Under the pieces are notes generated by a model that saw only the letters and a program-made list of their open reading frames with translations, was not told the origin of the DNA and ran no database searches. A DNA stretch of 64,000 nucleotides. It comes from Dysidea avara (lineage: Eukaryota > Porifera > Demospongiae > Dictyoceratida > Dysideidae). The stretch covers positions 14,583,280 to 14,647,279 of the forward strand of contig NC_089280.1 of the NCBI RefSeq assembly GCF_963678975.1. The letters are read 5' to 3'. The translations under genes were made by a program, and so were the position numbers. Positions 12,613 through 52,800 of this stretch are shown piece after piece; the first letter of the stretch is position 1; every line of letters starts with the position of its first letter.

Positions 12613-13920
12613 TTACATATTACATACTTCTGCTTTGAAGTTACTTGTATATTGTTCAATATCCCTTAGGGTTACACAGTTTCTATTTACACTCAAATTT
12701 TCACAGACTGCAGGCCAAGTTAAGCCATCACCAAAACAATTTTCACACCCTTTGCGTGCTTTCCTACAAACACTTCTACATGGTATCAGTGAATCATCAG
12801 TAGTAGGAGAACATGATGGAAAGAAGTGGTAACATAGAAAAGCTCGCATTTCTGCAGTACAGTTTATGTATGGCAGAAAAGACTTGAACTCTTTGTAAGC
12901 ATCTTCTTGTGTGTTAAAATCTCCATGTGGAAAATGGGTTAAAGTATAGTCTTTATCTAGGACACCACAAATTTCTTGAACATCAGACCTGATTTGTTCA
13001 CATTTACCTACTTCAGGTTCAGGAGTAGTAGGTTGCTCAATAGGGAGAAAACTGGTCGAGTTTAAGCAAAGTTCATCAGGAAAGCTATCACAGTTGAGCA
13101 GTTCCGGCCACTGAAAGTTGTTCTTCAAGAGCTCTGGTTCGCAGCTATTTCTGACTTCCTCACATATTTGTTTGCAATGAAAGATTGATTGCGTGCTAGT
13201 GCCACTGGAGGTGGGTGTTTCCACGCATATGGGATAGTGACTGGTGCAAAGGAATGGCTTCAAGTTTTTGGAACAATTGCTATCTAAAGCTGGCTTGAAG
13301 CTGTCAAAGTGATCTTTTGCAAGATCCTGTGAAGTGAATTTGTCATTAGGAAAATATGTCCTATATTGACTGTGAAAAGAAGAGCACACTGGATTGTCCT
13401 CTATTTGCTGGCATTTCATGTCGATTGGAGGAACAGTTGCCGGTTTGTTTGTAGTAGAGACTTCAGTATTGTCGATGCAAGGCTGCTCTGAAGCTGAAGT
13501 ATATAGCTTGCTGCAGTTGAAATTCCAGGTTAGATTGTGAGCAGTTAATATCGGTTCACAGTCGCGTTGCACTTCCATACAAAGACTTTGGCAGGGACCC
13601 AACAAGTTTTTGTTGCCGCAGCCGCTCTGTGTACACGGAGGGAAATAGTAACCGCAGAGAAACTTGTTCAGCATCGACGAACATTGGTTCTGGATGAGCA
13701 GGTTGAATGAATCAAATTGAAGACGGGCGTCGCTCTGAGTATCGAAGTGCTGAGTAGGAAAAGCGGTCAAACTGTGGTTGCCATACAGTTCTCTGCAGAT
13801 TTCAGCTTGGACCGGTTCACATTGCTGCAGTTCTCCACATCCCGTTGGTGCCATGTACGCAGTCTTGAAATCGAAAACAGCTTGCAGGAACAGGAAGACG
13901 ATTACTTGTTTTGCTTGCAT
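12613..13920 (-). CDS. Secreted protein with three tandem Frizzled CRDs, no NTR
   Basis: A single-exon gene encoding 435 residues. A hydrophobic signal peptide occupies residues 1 to about 20, followed by three Frizzled-type cysteine-rich domains at 34-148, 170-285 and 307-415, separated by short Thr/Pro linkers. CRD2 has exactly ten cysteines in Frizzled spacing (CxxI..C, NCS..LKPFLC, YPIC, C..IC..V..SCEP, WP..L.C..FP..C). CRD1 and CRD3 each have one extra cysteine. There is no transmembrane segment or GPI-like tail, so it is predicted to be secreted and to bind Wnt or Frizzled-type ligands. I chose the Met at 13918-13920 rather than the in-frame Met at 13986: only the former starts a signal peptide, and a TATA box at 13995-14002 would put the transcript start downstream of 13986. 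It is a tandem paralogue of the gene at 15317-17333 but stops 20 residues after CRD3, without the NTR exons. Confidence 0.93.
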   Translation of the reverse strand: MQAKQVIVFLFLQAVFDFKTAYMAPTGCGELQQCEPVQAEICRELYGNHSLTAFPTQHFDTQSDARLQFDSFNLLIQNQCSSMLNKFLCGYYFPPCTQSGCGNKNLLGPCQSLCMEVQRDCEPILTAHNLTWNFNCSKLYTSASEQPCIDNTEVSTTNKPATVPPIDMKCQQIEDNPVCSSFHSQYRTYFPNDKFTSQDLAKDHFDSFKPALDSNCSKNLKPFLCTSHYPICVETPTSSGTSTQSIFHCKQICEEVRNSCEPELLKNNFQWPELLNCDSFPDELCLNSTSFLPIEQPTTPEPEVGKCEQIRSDVQEICGVLDKDYTLTHFPHGDFNTQEDAYKEFKSFLPYINCTAEMRAFLCYHFFPSCSPTTDDSLIPCRSVCRKARKGCENCFGDGLTWPAVCENLSVNRNCVTLRDIEQYTSNFKAEVCNM

Positions 13921-13994
13921 CTTTACAGTGAGGAACTTTCGCTCGAACGAAGATAGATCACTAGTCGTTATGTGGCCTGCACACAAGGCAGCAT

Positions 13995-14002
13995 CTTTTA
14001 TA
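13995..14002 (-). promoter_or_regulatory. TATA box of the CRD-only gene
   Basis: TATAAAAG on the minus strand, about 75 bp upstream of the chosen start codon. It predicts a transcription start near 13965-13972, which supports the start codon at 13920. Confidence 0.65.
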
Positions 14003-15316
14003 CTTTCCGCGAGTCAGACAATTATAGGGCGTGTGTGGCGTCAAAGGATACCGCCTGATTGATTTAGAGACCACAAATGAAATTGATAGCATTCCACAAA
14101 TACCACCACCTACTGATTTTAATATCACATTTCATGCAGTCCATCTCATTCATTGTATGTGCGCATAAACACATGATCACTTATGATTGTGATTGCAATT
14201 AATTGTGATTATAGTTAGTTTCTTGTGTTTGTATTGTTTGAGTAATCAGTTTCTTGTGTCTGTATGTTTTTGTTTTTGTACTCTGTTGTATGTATGTGTG
14301 CTCCAGTAGGGAAGAATGGCTCTGCCGACTACTGTGAGGATAAACAATAAATCAATCAATTGCCCTATAGCCTCTCTGCCCATGGCTATTTTTGGAACTA
14401 GCTAGTTGGCTGCTATTGACCTTGACATATAACTACAAATACACCACGGGTACATATATAGCTATATCTATATAGCCACATGATTATGCATCAAATGTAC
14501 AGTATGCACATTAATTATTGGTTCTTGATTCATTCTTTTGAACAGGATGATGTGACACTGAAATTTTTATTGACCACAAAATTATTCAGTGAATGATTAT
14601 TATGGACTGGAACTACTATACAGTTTGTGGTTAGATGATGGCTTTAGAATGTGTGCAAATATAACTATAACCAGCATGATGAATAACATTGCTGGTAGCT
14701 ATCATAAAAGCTCTAATATCACTTGATATCCATGCACTTGCCTATAGCTAACTAAAAATTTTTTACATACAAAAGCTGTTGATAAAGCAATTATTAATGC
14801 ATCATTTTTGACATTACCATCACACTTTCTATACCAACTGTCACAGGTACAGTACCCAGCTTGTGTAGGTGTGTATGGCTCTATACCACATAATGACATG
14901 ACATACGTACATGCATAGTGTATGCATACATTTGGGCAGAGTATACTCTGGAACATAAAGTTATCATTAACTATTACTTGTCAACAAGCTCAGTCGTCAA
15001 TCCATACATAGTGCCCATAACTATACTTATAAATGTGACAAATGCTCTCTGCAAACAATTGATAAAATCATTAAATGTAATGTTTACACAATTACTACTA
15101 CTTGAAAATGAATATCAGTACAATGATTATGTACATTGACAATTTACATATAAACAAAACTTCAATTATAGACAAGATAAGAGCTGCACTATATATACAG
15201 TATATAAAAATAATTCATATTACACATTATAACTTATAATAATTTACATATAATCATGCATAATGTATACACAATATTAATAATTATGATGAGTGAGTTG
15301 AAAAGATTTGCTGCCA
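14003..15316. other. Intergenic region between the two CRD genes
   Basis: No gene is supported. About 14230-14362 ends in gaggataaacaataaatcaa followed by tcaat. This tailed sequence resembles the 3' end of a non-LTR retrotransposon or SINE, but only weakly. The last few hundred bases before 15317 should be the 3' UTR of the CRD-NTR gene. Confidence 0.4.
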
Positions 15317-17333
15317 TCAAGAGTACACTTCTTCAACCAGTTCCTTTACATGTGAGTAGACAACAGTTGACCATCTTTTGACTATGGCTCCATCATTAGG
15401 AAGGGTCATTATGCCGTTGTTGTTAAAGTTTCCAGTTATTAGATACTCTCTGTTGACTTTTAGTTGAATGCACGGGCAGTTCGCACTTGACTGAGTGCGT
15501 AGGATGGATATAGGAACGGCTGACTTGGAAAAGGGATAAAAGAATTCTTGTACTACAACTGAGTAGTAAAATGTTTGAGAATTCACCACTTCAGTTAACA
15601 CTCTAACTTTGGCCACTATATAGGAAGAAAATGGTGACAATTATTGTAAACCCTTTAGGTGATATAGCATAAGGCTTCCATGTTATGTTTATTGGTTCCC
15701 ATGGATACTACATGCCATACTTATCACATTGACCTACCCCCACAAGGTTAGATATTATATGCCTATAGCTTACCAAAATCATAATTGCTTTTTAATGCTT
15801 TCTTGCTCAGATCCTTGACTCTGCAATGTTCACAGCCTACTGAAAGTAAACAATCATACAGCAATTCAACACAAGGAATTCACGCATACCTGGAGGTGTA
15901 GGAGATGAGGCAGTTGTACTGTTAGTCGTAGGTGGCTCTGTGGAAATTGAACATGTGGATGTGCTAATTGAGGAGCGTAAGTAAGCCCTCAAATCATTGA
16001 GACCAATGCAAGTTCCTTTTACTGGATAAGTATCACAGGAAGGTAGTTGCACATGATGGTTCTGTAGGCACGGCACACAGTTAGTATGTGATTTTCTACA
16101 AACACTTCTACATGGTCCTATCAATTTAGTAGGGCTACTAAATGAGCATGAAGGAAAGTACTGGTAGCACAAATAAGCTCTTAATTCTGCAGAACAGTTG
16201 CTTCTTATGAGAGGCAGGAATGTTATAAATTCATTGTAAGCATCATTCTGGTTAACAAATTTTCCGTGTGGGAAGTGAGTATGTGTATAATTCTCATGTA
16301 CCATGCCACAAGTTTCCCTAACACGGGAATCAATTGGTTCACACTTTTCTGCATCAGTAGGCTTAACTGAAGGTGTTGGCGTAGATGGAGAACTTGTAGG
16401 CTTTGGTATTGCAGTTGTCAGAAAGGCTGAATCGGCACAAAGATTGCCATCTTTGCTTGGGAAATTGTCACATTCCAAATGTGAAGGCCAAGTATGGTTG
16501 TATCTCAGGAGAACTGGCTCACAGCTTCTTCTAACCTGCTTGCATAGATGTCTGCATGGATAGATCAGTTGCAGCTCTAAGGGTTTAGTCATCACACATG
16601 CTGGAAAATGACTTGTGCAAAGAAATGGTTTTAACTTTGTTGAACAGTTGCTATCAATGAGTAGCTGAAAGCTATTAAATTGTTTCACTGCAAGTTCCTG
16701 GTACAGGTAGTTTTTATGGGGAAAATAGGTTGAGTATGAAGGATGCAATGATGCACACATAGAATTGTTGACTGTTTGGCACGTTTCACCGAAGATTGGT
16801 TCAACAGGGGTAATGACGGGTGTGGGTGTAGGGACCGCTACATCACTGCTAGTTGCTGTCGCTTGCGGAGTAGTAGGAGTGGCTGCAGTCGGGGCGGGTA
16901 AAGTTCGAATATCTACACATGGCTGGTTAGAAGGGAATCTGCTGCAATCGAAGTACGTTGGCCAAGAAAACCCATGCCTTTTCATGACTGGCTCGCAGTC
17001 GTGTCTGACAACTTCGCAGAGAACTTCACACGGCCAAATGTGCTGAGTAATGTTCGGACCGCAAGGAGGAAAATAGTAAGTGCAGAGAAATTTTGTCAAC
17101 ATTGTAGAACATTTACTTTCGATGAGGCTGCTGAAAGTATCAAATTGAAGTATCGCTTGTGCTTGATCAGTGAAAAAGTCACTGGGGAATCGCGTAGAGT
17201 TATATCCATTGCTGAGTCCCTTGCAAATATTGCTTTGCACTGGTTCACATGTAGAGAACTGATCATCAAGTACTGCAGATAAACACTCGCGGGAAATCAC
17301 CAGTATTCCGATGAAGAGTGGTAAAAATTCCAT
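15317..17333 (-). CDS. sFRP-like secreted protein: three Frizzled CRDs plus NTR
   Basis: Three coding exons: 15890-17333, 15774-15839 and 15317-15615, joined at phase-1 GT..AG introns (donors GTATGC and GTAAGC; acceptors TTTCAG and TATATAG). They give 602 residues. The signal peptide is residues 1-20. Three CRDs lie at 29-139, 185-299 and 331-442, each with ten Frizzled-pattern cysteines (CRD3 also has a CVPC pair). They are separated by Thr/Pro/Ser-rich, probably O-glycosylated linkers. The last two exons encode residues 482-602, an NTR (netrin/TIMP-like) domain: GCEHC, YDFVAKVRVL, a beta-rich YYSVVVQEFFYPF stretch, NCPCIQL, EYLITG and a C-terminal IVKRWSTVVYSHV helix. CRD plus NTR is the architecture of secreted Frizzled-related proteins, which bind Wnt and modulate its signalling, but known sFRPs have a single CRD. 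An upstream in-frame Met at 17345 is possible but less signal-like. If exon 1 is read unspliced, the ORF ends at 15837, hiding the NTR. Confidence 0.93.
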
Positions 17334-17415
17334 GTGTGTTGTCACGTTCTTCTCTAACTAAATCTTTGAATTAATTCTCACACTTTTTTTTAATCCATGC
17401 AGTGTTATTCCAACT

Positions 17416-17425
17416 TTTTATATAG
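17416..17425 (-). promoter_or_regulatory. TATA box of the CRD-NTR gene
   Basis: TATATAAAAA on the minus strand, about 85 bp upstream of the start codon. It lies between the ANKEF1 stop (17617) and this gene's start, so the two same-strand genes are separated by under 300 bp. Confidence 0.55.
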
Positions 17426-17588
17426 CTACACTTGCAAAGCCAAAGAAAGGTGAGCAAATATATCTAACCACAAATAACACTTTTGCGAATTCCATAATCT
17501 CCGCAAGAAGCCATTGAACCATTGCACTATATAAACTACGTAAACTATATATATATATTGTAATTGAATGATTGGATAATACCTGTGC

Positions 17589-17594
17589 TTTAAT
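17589..17594 (-). terminator. Possible poly(A) signal of ANKEF1 (ATTAAA)
   Basis: ATTAAA on the minus strand, 23 bp downstream of the ANKEF1 stop codon. It is the common variant of AATAAA. A very short 3' UTR would fit the close spacing to the next gene's TATA box at 17416-17425. Confidence 0.45.
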
Positions 17595-17616
17595 AAAACA
17601 AACAGAACATTAACTG

Positions 17617-45303
<27,687 letters not shown>

Positions 45304-46191
45304 GGAGGACTATTATACCTATGCTAAGAATATCACCAGAAACTTACGTAGTATTAAACATACAATGCGGAAACACTTGCTGGACGAACCGAAATTTTTC
45401 GCTACAAACGGTTTTTTATAACTTCCCAATGCAAAATAAACCTCGAATGGAGGTGTTAAATACAACGTATATAAGGATGAAGCCACATACACACACTGCT
45501 GGTATTCGTCTACCTCCCTCAATTATGAGTTACCTACTAAAACAGTCACAACAATAATTTATAAACTGAAACAAGCGAAGTACTTTTACTCACCTGTTGT
45601 CTGGCTTACTTCTACATCATCAACATTGCCATAACAACAGGAATCCAACGCCCACTGACGCCCAAATGTTTCTATTAAATGCACATTGGAATCACGTGAT
45701 ACTATCCTATACAAAAGATCAGGTGACGCCCGTTTCCCTCAGTTCTGCAGTTCGAATTGAGGCATCTTCTTGCCCCTGAAGGCTATTGGATTGACATTGA
45801 CTTTAAGAACAGGTATGAGTAATATCTGGCATGGGTGTTTTTTTGTGTGTGTTTTATGCCGCCGATTTATTTACCCTCGCCCTGCGACCTCGCATATTAC
45901 ATAGATCCTTTTGTTTGTAAAGGATCTGTGTACACCGCGTCAGTTTCAGTAACTTGTTAGCAGCTTTTTGTCATATCAATGTAATCATAGATAATATACC
46001 TACTGACAGTAGGTATATTATCTATGATGTAATGGATACATTTGATTTGTTATGTAAACTTGCAGTACTCTGCAAAGCCGTGTACTGGAGTACACATACA
46101 TAAACAATAAGCAACAATGTATACACAAATATTTTCATTTTGGTGTGCAGAATAGATTTGATGTATGCTCATTTGTCGTTTGCAGCGCACT
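45304..46191. promoter_or_regulatory. Divergent intergenic region, ANKEF1 / Reeler gene
   Basis: The 0.9 kb between the ANKEF1 start (45303, minus) and the Reeler-gene start (46192, plus) should contain both promoters. No TATA box is clear on either side. It contains the perfect inverted repeat at 45984-46028. Confidence 0.55.
45984..46028. repeat. Perfect inverted repeat, 21-bp arms, 3-nt loop
   Basis: The arm atcatagataatatacctac+t, the loop gac, and the exact reverse complement form a hairpin. It lies inside the divergent promoter region, 164 bp upstream of the Reeler-gene start codon. Confidence 0.95.
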
Positions 46192-46816
46192 ATGATGCTG
46201 GGATCAGTATTGTTGGTAATTGGGTTGGCAAGTGTAGTTTACAGTGACGAAGTATCTGAGATATGCATGTCACCAATATCAGACCCACAACCTATCCCGT
46301 TTAACGAGTTTCACCTTAGTCTGCAAGTGCTCTCAGGCAGTTTTACCAAAAACACACCCTACGCTGGTAAGTTGTTTGTGATAAGTTTGTTATGTTATCA
46401 GTGTATCAGTGTCATGTGCTTTTAGTTCCAAAAGACTACACTTTCCTATACGTAACTGTAAAAGGATTGAAACAGGAAAGAGGCCATTTGTGTATACTTT
46501 ATAAGGAAGATCAGTTAAACTTATGAATGCACATTTGGTACACAGTGGATAATTGCTATATAGTGTTTTCAGAAACTTGTTTCAATAACCTGTTTCAATT
46601 TCAGATAGGCCCAAAGGTGGACCATGCCCACTTAGATATGCACATACTAGTACAGGTGGTATAACTCTACTGGTACAGCCTCCTGCGGGTTACCTGTCCT
46701 GTCCCAGGAGGATTTTCCTCCACTGACTCCTAGCACCTGAGTAGCATACAAGTGTCCCAGTACTGCAAGCTGGTTCACTAGGTAGGCGTGACCATGCTAG
46801 CACAGCAACTGAAGCC

Positions 46817-46884
<68 letters not shown>

Positions 46885-49800
46885 AGATGTGTTTTAGATG
46901 TGTTTTAGATGTGTTTATACGTTTACCAAGTTAGTGGTGGTATTGTGTTGCATACATAGCACTTTGTGTATTCATCTTATGGTATTTGTATTCATATAGT
47001 GTACTGTATTAGTGTCTACTGAAAACCATATGCATAGTTCTGAATACTTACATGTATAGCTTACAATGTAATAAAATTCCAAGTGTAAGAGTATATCCAT
47101 GTTTGTGTTAGGTGTACATGATGTAGCAGAACTAGATTACTTGACTTGTGACTAAATCTGCTCTGTTCTTGTAGCACAATTGGTGCATATGGGGCCAGAG
47201 TGTCTTTCTTCATCAAGTCCTTACAATGTTACAGGTGCCTCACATGCTCAATGTCTGGCTTATACACCTGCAGTGTGCTTACTCTCACTTACAAAAGTTT
47301 AGTTCTGTTACAGGCATTGAATTGGTTGGTTTGTATGGTAACAGGTGTGTACAGTAAGGCCTTTTCATACTACAGTTGAATGCGCATCGAAGTTAGATCA
47401 AACTGTTTCACACCTGAGCTGGATTGATTGCTCAATCTGGTTTCATATCAATCCACCTCGAAAGGTGAATTGGCTGGACTTAATGCACATTAGCTCAATT
47501 ATCAAGGGGGCGCCATACAGTCTCCAGATATCTCATGGCTACTATGCTAAGACTAAAGCGATGGATCTGGTTAGTTCTGTACATAGAAGTTGGTTAGTTC
47601 CTCATAGAACTAACCAGCTTCTTGATATCCAACGTTTTGTAAGTGTACTAACAACATTCTCAGTGCGATTACTTTTCTGACTCTGAGGAATACAAAGAAG
47701 GTAGTACATGCAATAACTGGTGCCATTTAAATTTTAGTTGTGTAATTAATTAATTAATTAATTAATGTGCTATGAAAGTGAATTGAATTCAGTTGCTGCA
47801 CACGTAGTGTGGGGTGTAAATGTTTATACCTGCACCAGGCCTGTGAGACTGTATAGTCCTATAAATGACAAATACAAAAAATTGGAATTTTCAACTAAAG
47901 TAGGGACCATATAGCACATCGATAAGAAGTACAGAAACAAGCTGGAGTAGTGCACGACATTAAATCACAGTAAAACAATAAGTAATAGTTAGACACCAAG
48001 ACCAAGGGAACTAAGCGATTTAGTAACCCCGATGGCCCGAGGCTGTAGCGTCCCGAGCGCAGTAAGGGCGCTACTAAGGGCCAGAGGGGTTACTAAATCG
48101 CTTAGTTCCCTTTGGTTGCAGTGTCTAACTTGTTTAGACTATGCCTATGGTTTAAAGTATGTACCTTTATAGCCAGGGCATGAGTGTGGGGTGAAAAAGC
48201 AATGCAAAACAGTGGAAGGGTTTCTTCCTGAAGTCCTTACAGCACCCACAAAAAGAATTATTCGACTGGTAACCAAAGAAACAGCTAGAGCTACGCCTCT
48301 TAGTCTACTATTTGTCCAGAATTATTTGCGGAACACGGAGAAGAAGATTATCAAGTACTCCAGTGTACCTTTCATGTTATAATTATTTATCATGTACAAA
48401 ATTGCTTGAGGGCGGGTTACTAAGTAAACTCGTGTAGGTGACTAAGTGAGCATGTCGGGTGACTAAGTGATTTAGTAAACCTGTAAATGAGCCATATCAT
48501 AGTCTAAGAAGTGTTATATCCCTACTGTGCTCAAGATACCATAATGGAAATGCACAGTAGGGATATAGCACTTCATAATTTGACCGGTTAGTAGCCGCGG
48601 TTCATATAATTAATAGCCAAGCCGCCTCTGGATAGTAGCCACTCCACAGCCTAGAATTATTGTAAGAGCTGTGGCTTGTATCTCAACATACTGTTGCTAG
48701 TGTTGATAAGACACGTTTGAAGCAGAAACCTGGCAAAGGAGTTGAGAGAAGTTAGAATAAATGACAGATGATTAAACAGATTAGGTTGGGACATGCTAGA
48801 TTAATCTCTATGACTCTGAATTAGATTTCTAGAGCACGTATACAACACTATATGGTCTAGTCTATCCTTCGCACATGCACTTATACATGTATATGGATAA
48901 GCGCTATGACTAGATCGACAACTGGGTCTGGAAGTGAATGCTGCTGTAAAAACAATATTAGGTAAGAAAATACCTGTTTTGTAAATGTAAGTGTATTTTA
49001 AAATTATCCGTGTCCGCGTCCGACCGTATCCGCCTTTTCCAACTACCCTTAGGTGACTACATCAGCACCTGCCTACAAACATTGTCACATGTCTGGTTAC
49101 CTTCTAACTATGGGATAAAACAAACCCACAGGGAGGCCATAGTGCCCAGACGGTATAGCGGTATTAAAAAAAGGCGGTATCAAAACTGGTATGACTTAAA
49201 TATCACAGATTACTAACAATACCGGTATATCGCCCAGCTCTAACACTTACCTTTCAATTCCGTTGCTTTGTCAATAGTGATGACGTCAAACATGTATGAC
49301 GTGTTGAACTATTCTAGACAATACGTTATGAAGGAAAGAGAGTTTCTGTGTTTCTAGAATGGTAAATAGATGGATTACAGTTAAGTAGAAGAGTGACAAT
49401 GTGTCATCTCTGCGTGGAGTGACATCTGTTTTACATAGATTCCAAACAACACAAAGTCATGACTGAGTAAGCTTGGTATTTTCGACTGGATTTTAGGCTA
49501 CCCAGAATATGAACCCTGGTGAAGGATAAGTACAGCGTAGACCAGAACTGAATTAGATAGGAATACAGCTTTGTATGAGCCAGAGACTAATGGAACTGCT
49601 CGTAAGCTCTTACCATAGTATAATGTATGCTCTTACGAGGCTACAATGACTGGAAATATGTATGCCAGAATTTATAAACTTCCAAGAGAATTATAGTTGG
49701 TTAGATGGAATTTCAAAACCAATAGTTCGTATGTGGGCACAGCAGAATATGAAGGGAAAGAACAGTACAGTGCAACACAGAAGGGGAAAGAAACACAGCT

Positions 49801-52800
49801 TTGAGTGAGCCGGCCAAAGGCAAAAGAACACATTGTAACTTCGAATATTAACAAGTAACTACTTGGAAGTGATAGATTGATTTGTACTGCTGTGTAACGG
49901 GTTGAACATAGCCGACAACGAAGCGTAATGGATGCTTCACTGATGATAACTGATATACAGTAACTGGGGAGCACGGCACCATTTCTTTCTTTCAGTATAC
50001 GTGGATTGCAGAGGTGCTTTTCGAACAGTTATTGATTCGAAATGCTGTGTAACAGGTTGAACATACCGTATTTGACTGGTTAATAGCCACAGCTACTGTA
50101 ACTTTCAACAAGCAAAACCCTGTGGCTACTATGCAAAGGCGGCTACTATGGGCTTGTGTGGCAGCAGCCCGCAGTGTTTATACGGATTCACGAGTGACTG
50201 TCCTTGATACCCTCGACACTTGGTATAAGCGCCTGCGCCTTATACTAAAAGGCGTAAGATTGTGGATTTGGCCTGCTAAGCTAAGTTGCATGGGGCATAC
50301 AAGCTAATCTTTACAACTATATAACTCTGTATTAGACTTTAGAGCATGTGTACAACACTATATTATGGTCTTCGGAATGCTGTGGAGTGCTGGTCTAGTC
50401 CTTTGTACATGCACTTATAAATGGATAAGCACTATGACAAGATCGACGCCTGGGTCTGGAAGCGAAGCGAAGACTGCTGCAAAAACAGCGTTTGGTATGA
50501 AGAATAGCTGTTATATAAATCTAATCAAAAAACAGCCAAGCTGTAAAAAAAGGTGCGGCCCCCAAAAAGGCCATGGTGAAAAAAGATGTGAAATCCAAGG
50601 TGGCGGCCAAGAAATGGCTGTGATGGTAGGTTAATGGTAAAAATTTTAATAACCACAATTCAGGTGAATTTGGTGCCAAGACCAAGCGGCACAAAATTCA
50701 TCTGAATTGTCGTTATTAAAATTTTTACCATTAACCTACCATCACAGCCATTTCTTGGCCGCCACCTTGGATTTCACACCTTTTTTCACCAGGGGGCCGC
50801 ACCTTTTTTTATAGCTTGGCTGTTTTTTGATTAGATATCACTTCTTTTTGTATTTGTATACTGCAAAGCCGGCCAATGGCTGGCTTTGGGGGTTTTTTAA
50901 CCCATGTGTTTTTTCTTTACCACAAGAAGAAGAAAAGAACTTAAAGAAGATTTTTAATACTTCAATTATTTTTGATTTTATTAGTAATTATACAAATTAT
51001 ATACATATATTTATTACATGCCCATTATTCCCCACAGGATATTATTTTGCAGCTGATCTCTCTACTGGGTGACTTGAAATGTAGCTGAACTATCTATAAG
51101 GTGACCTCTTCTAGCTGATCTCTCTACAGGGTGATTTGTTTCTAGATGAACTCTCTACAGGTGATTTGTTTGCAGCTAAACTCTCTGCATGGTGGTTTCT
51201 TTGTAGCTGAACTCTCTACACGATGGTTTCTTTGTAGCTGAACTCTCTACAAGGTGACTTCTTCTAGCTGAACTCTCTACAGAGTGATTTGTTTGCAGCT
51301 TAACTCTCAGAGTCTACATGATGGTTTCTTTGTAGCTGAACTCTCTACAAGGTGACTTCTTCTAGCTGAACTCTCTACAAGGTGATCTTTTTGTAGCTGA
51401 ACTCTCTACAGGGTGATTTGTTTGCAGCTGAACTCTCTACATGATGGTTTCTTTGTAACTGAACACTCTACAAGGTGACTTCTTCTAGCTGATCTTTCTA
51501 CAGGGTGCTTTCTTTGTAGCTGAACTCTCTATATGATGGTTTCTTTGTAGCTGAACTCTCTACAAGGTGACTTCTTCTAGCTGAACTATCTACAGGGTGA
51601 TCTTTTTGTAGCTGAACTCTCTACAGGGTGATTTGTTTGCAGCTGAACTCTTTACATGATGGTTTCTTTGTAGCTGAACTCTCTACAAGGTGACTTCTTC
51701 TAGCTGAACTCTCTACAGGGTGATTTCTTTGTAGCTGAACTCTCTACATGATGGTTTCTTTGTAGCTGAACTCTCTACAAGGTGACTTCTTCTAGCTGAT
51801 CCCTCTACAGGGGGATTTGTTTGTAGCTGAACTCTCAACAAGTGATTTATTTGCAGCTGACCTCTTTATGTGGTGGTTTCTTTGTAGCTGAACTCACTAC
51901 AAGATGACCTCTTCTAGCTGATCTCTCTCCAGGGTGATGTGTTTCTAGCTGAACTCTCTACTGGTGATTTGTTGCAGTTAAACTCTCTACATAGTGGTTT
52001 CTTTGTAGCTGAACTCTTTACAAGGTGACTTCTTCTAGCTGAACTCTCTACAAGGTGATTTCTTTGTAGCTGAACTCTCTACATGGTGATTTGTTTGAGG
52101 CTGAACTCTCTACATGGCGGTTTCTTTGTAGCTGAACTCTCTACAAGGTGACCTCTTCTAGCTGATCTCCCTACAGGGTGATTTGTTTCTAGCTGAACTC
52201 TCTACAGGTTATTTGTTTGCAGCTAAACTCTCTACATGGTGGTTTCGTTGTAGCTGAACTCTCTACACGATGGTTTCTTTGTAGCTGAACTCTCTACAAG
52301 GTGACTTCTTCTAGCTGAACTCTCTACAGAGTGATTTGTTTGCAGCTTAACTCTCAGAGTCTACATGATGGTTTCTTTGTAGCTGAACTCTCTACAAGGT
52401 GACCTCTTCTAGCTGATCTCTCTACAGGGTGATCTATTTGTAGCTGAACTCTCTACAGGGTGATTTGTTTGCAGCTGAACTCTCTACATGATGGTTTCTT
52501 TGTAGCTGAACTCTCTACAAGGTGAGACCTCTTCTAGCTGATCTCTCTACAGGGTGATTTGTTTCCAGCTGTGTGAACTCTCTACAGGCGATATGTTTGC
52601 AGCTGAACTGTCTACATGGTGGTTTCTTTGTACCTGAACTCTCTACAAGGTGACTTGTTTCTAGCTGATCCCTCTACAAGGTGACTTCCTGAGCTGATCT
52701 CTCTACAGGTTGATTTGTTTGTAGCTGAACTCTCTACAGGGTGATTTGTTTGCAGCTGAACTCTCTACAGGGTGATTTGTTTGTAGCTGAACTCTCTACA

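Noticed and set aside
13921..13986. Upstream in-frame Met of the CRD-only gene
   Set aside because: It lies only 9 bp below a TATA box, so it would be outside the transcript, and it would bury the signal peptide.
15837..15889. C-terminal tail of the CRD-NTR exon as coded without splicing
   Set aside because: A good donor (GTATGC) at 15889 and phase-matched downstream exons encoding a recognisable NTR domain show this is intron.
47175..47300. Possible extra Reeler-gene exon after a tgtag acceptor
   Set aside because: Exon 1 joins exon 2 in matching phase with a continuous Reeler domain. The candidate would interrupt the fold and runs to a stop.
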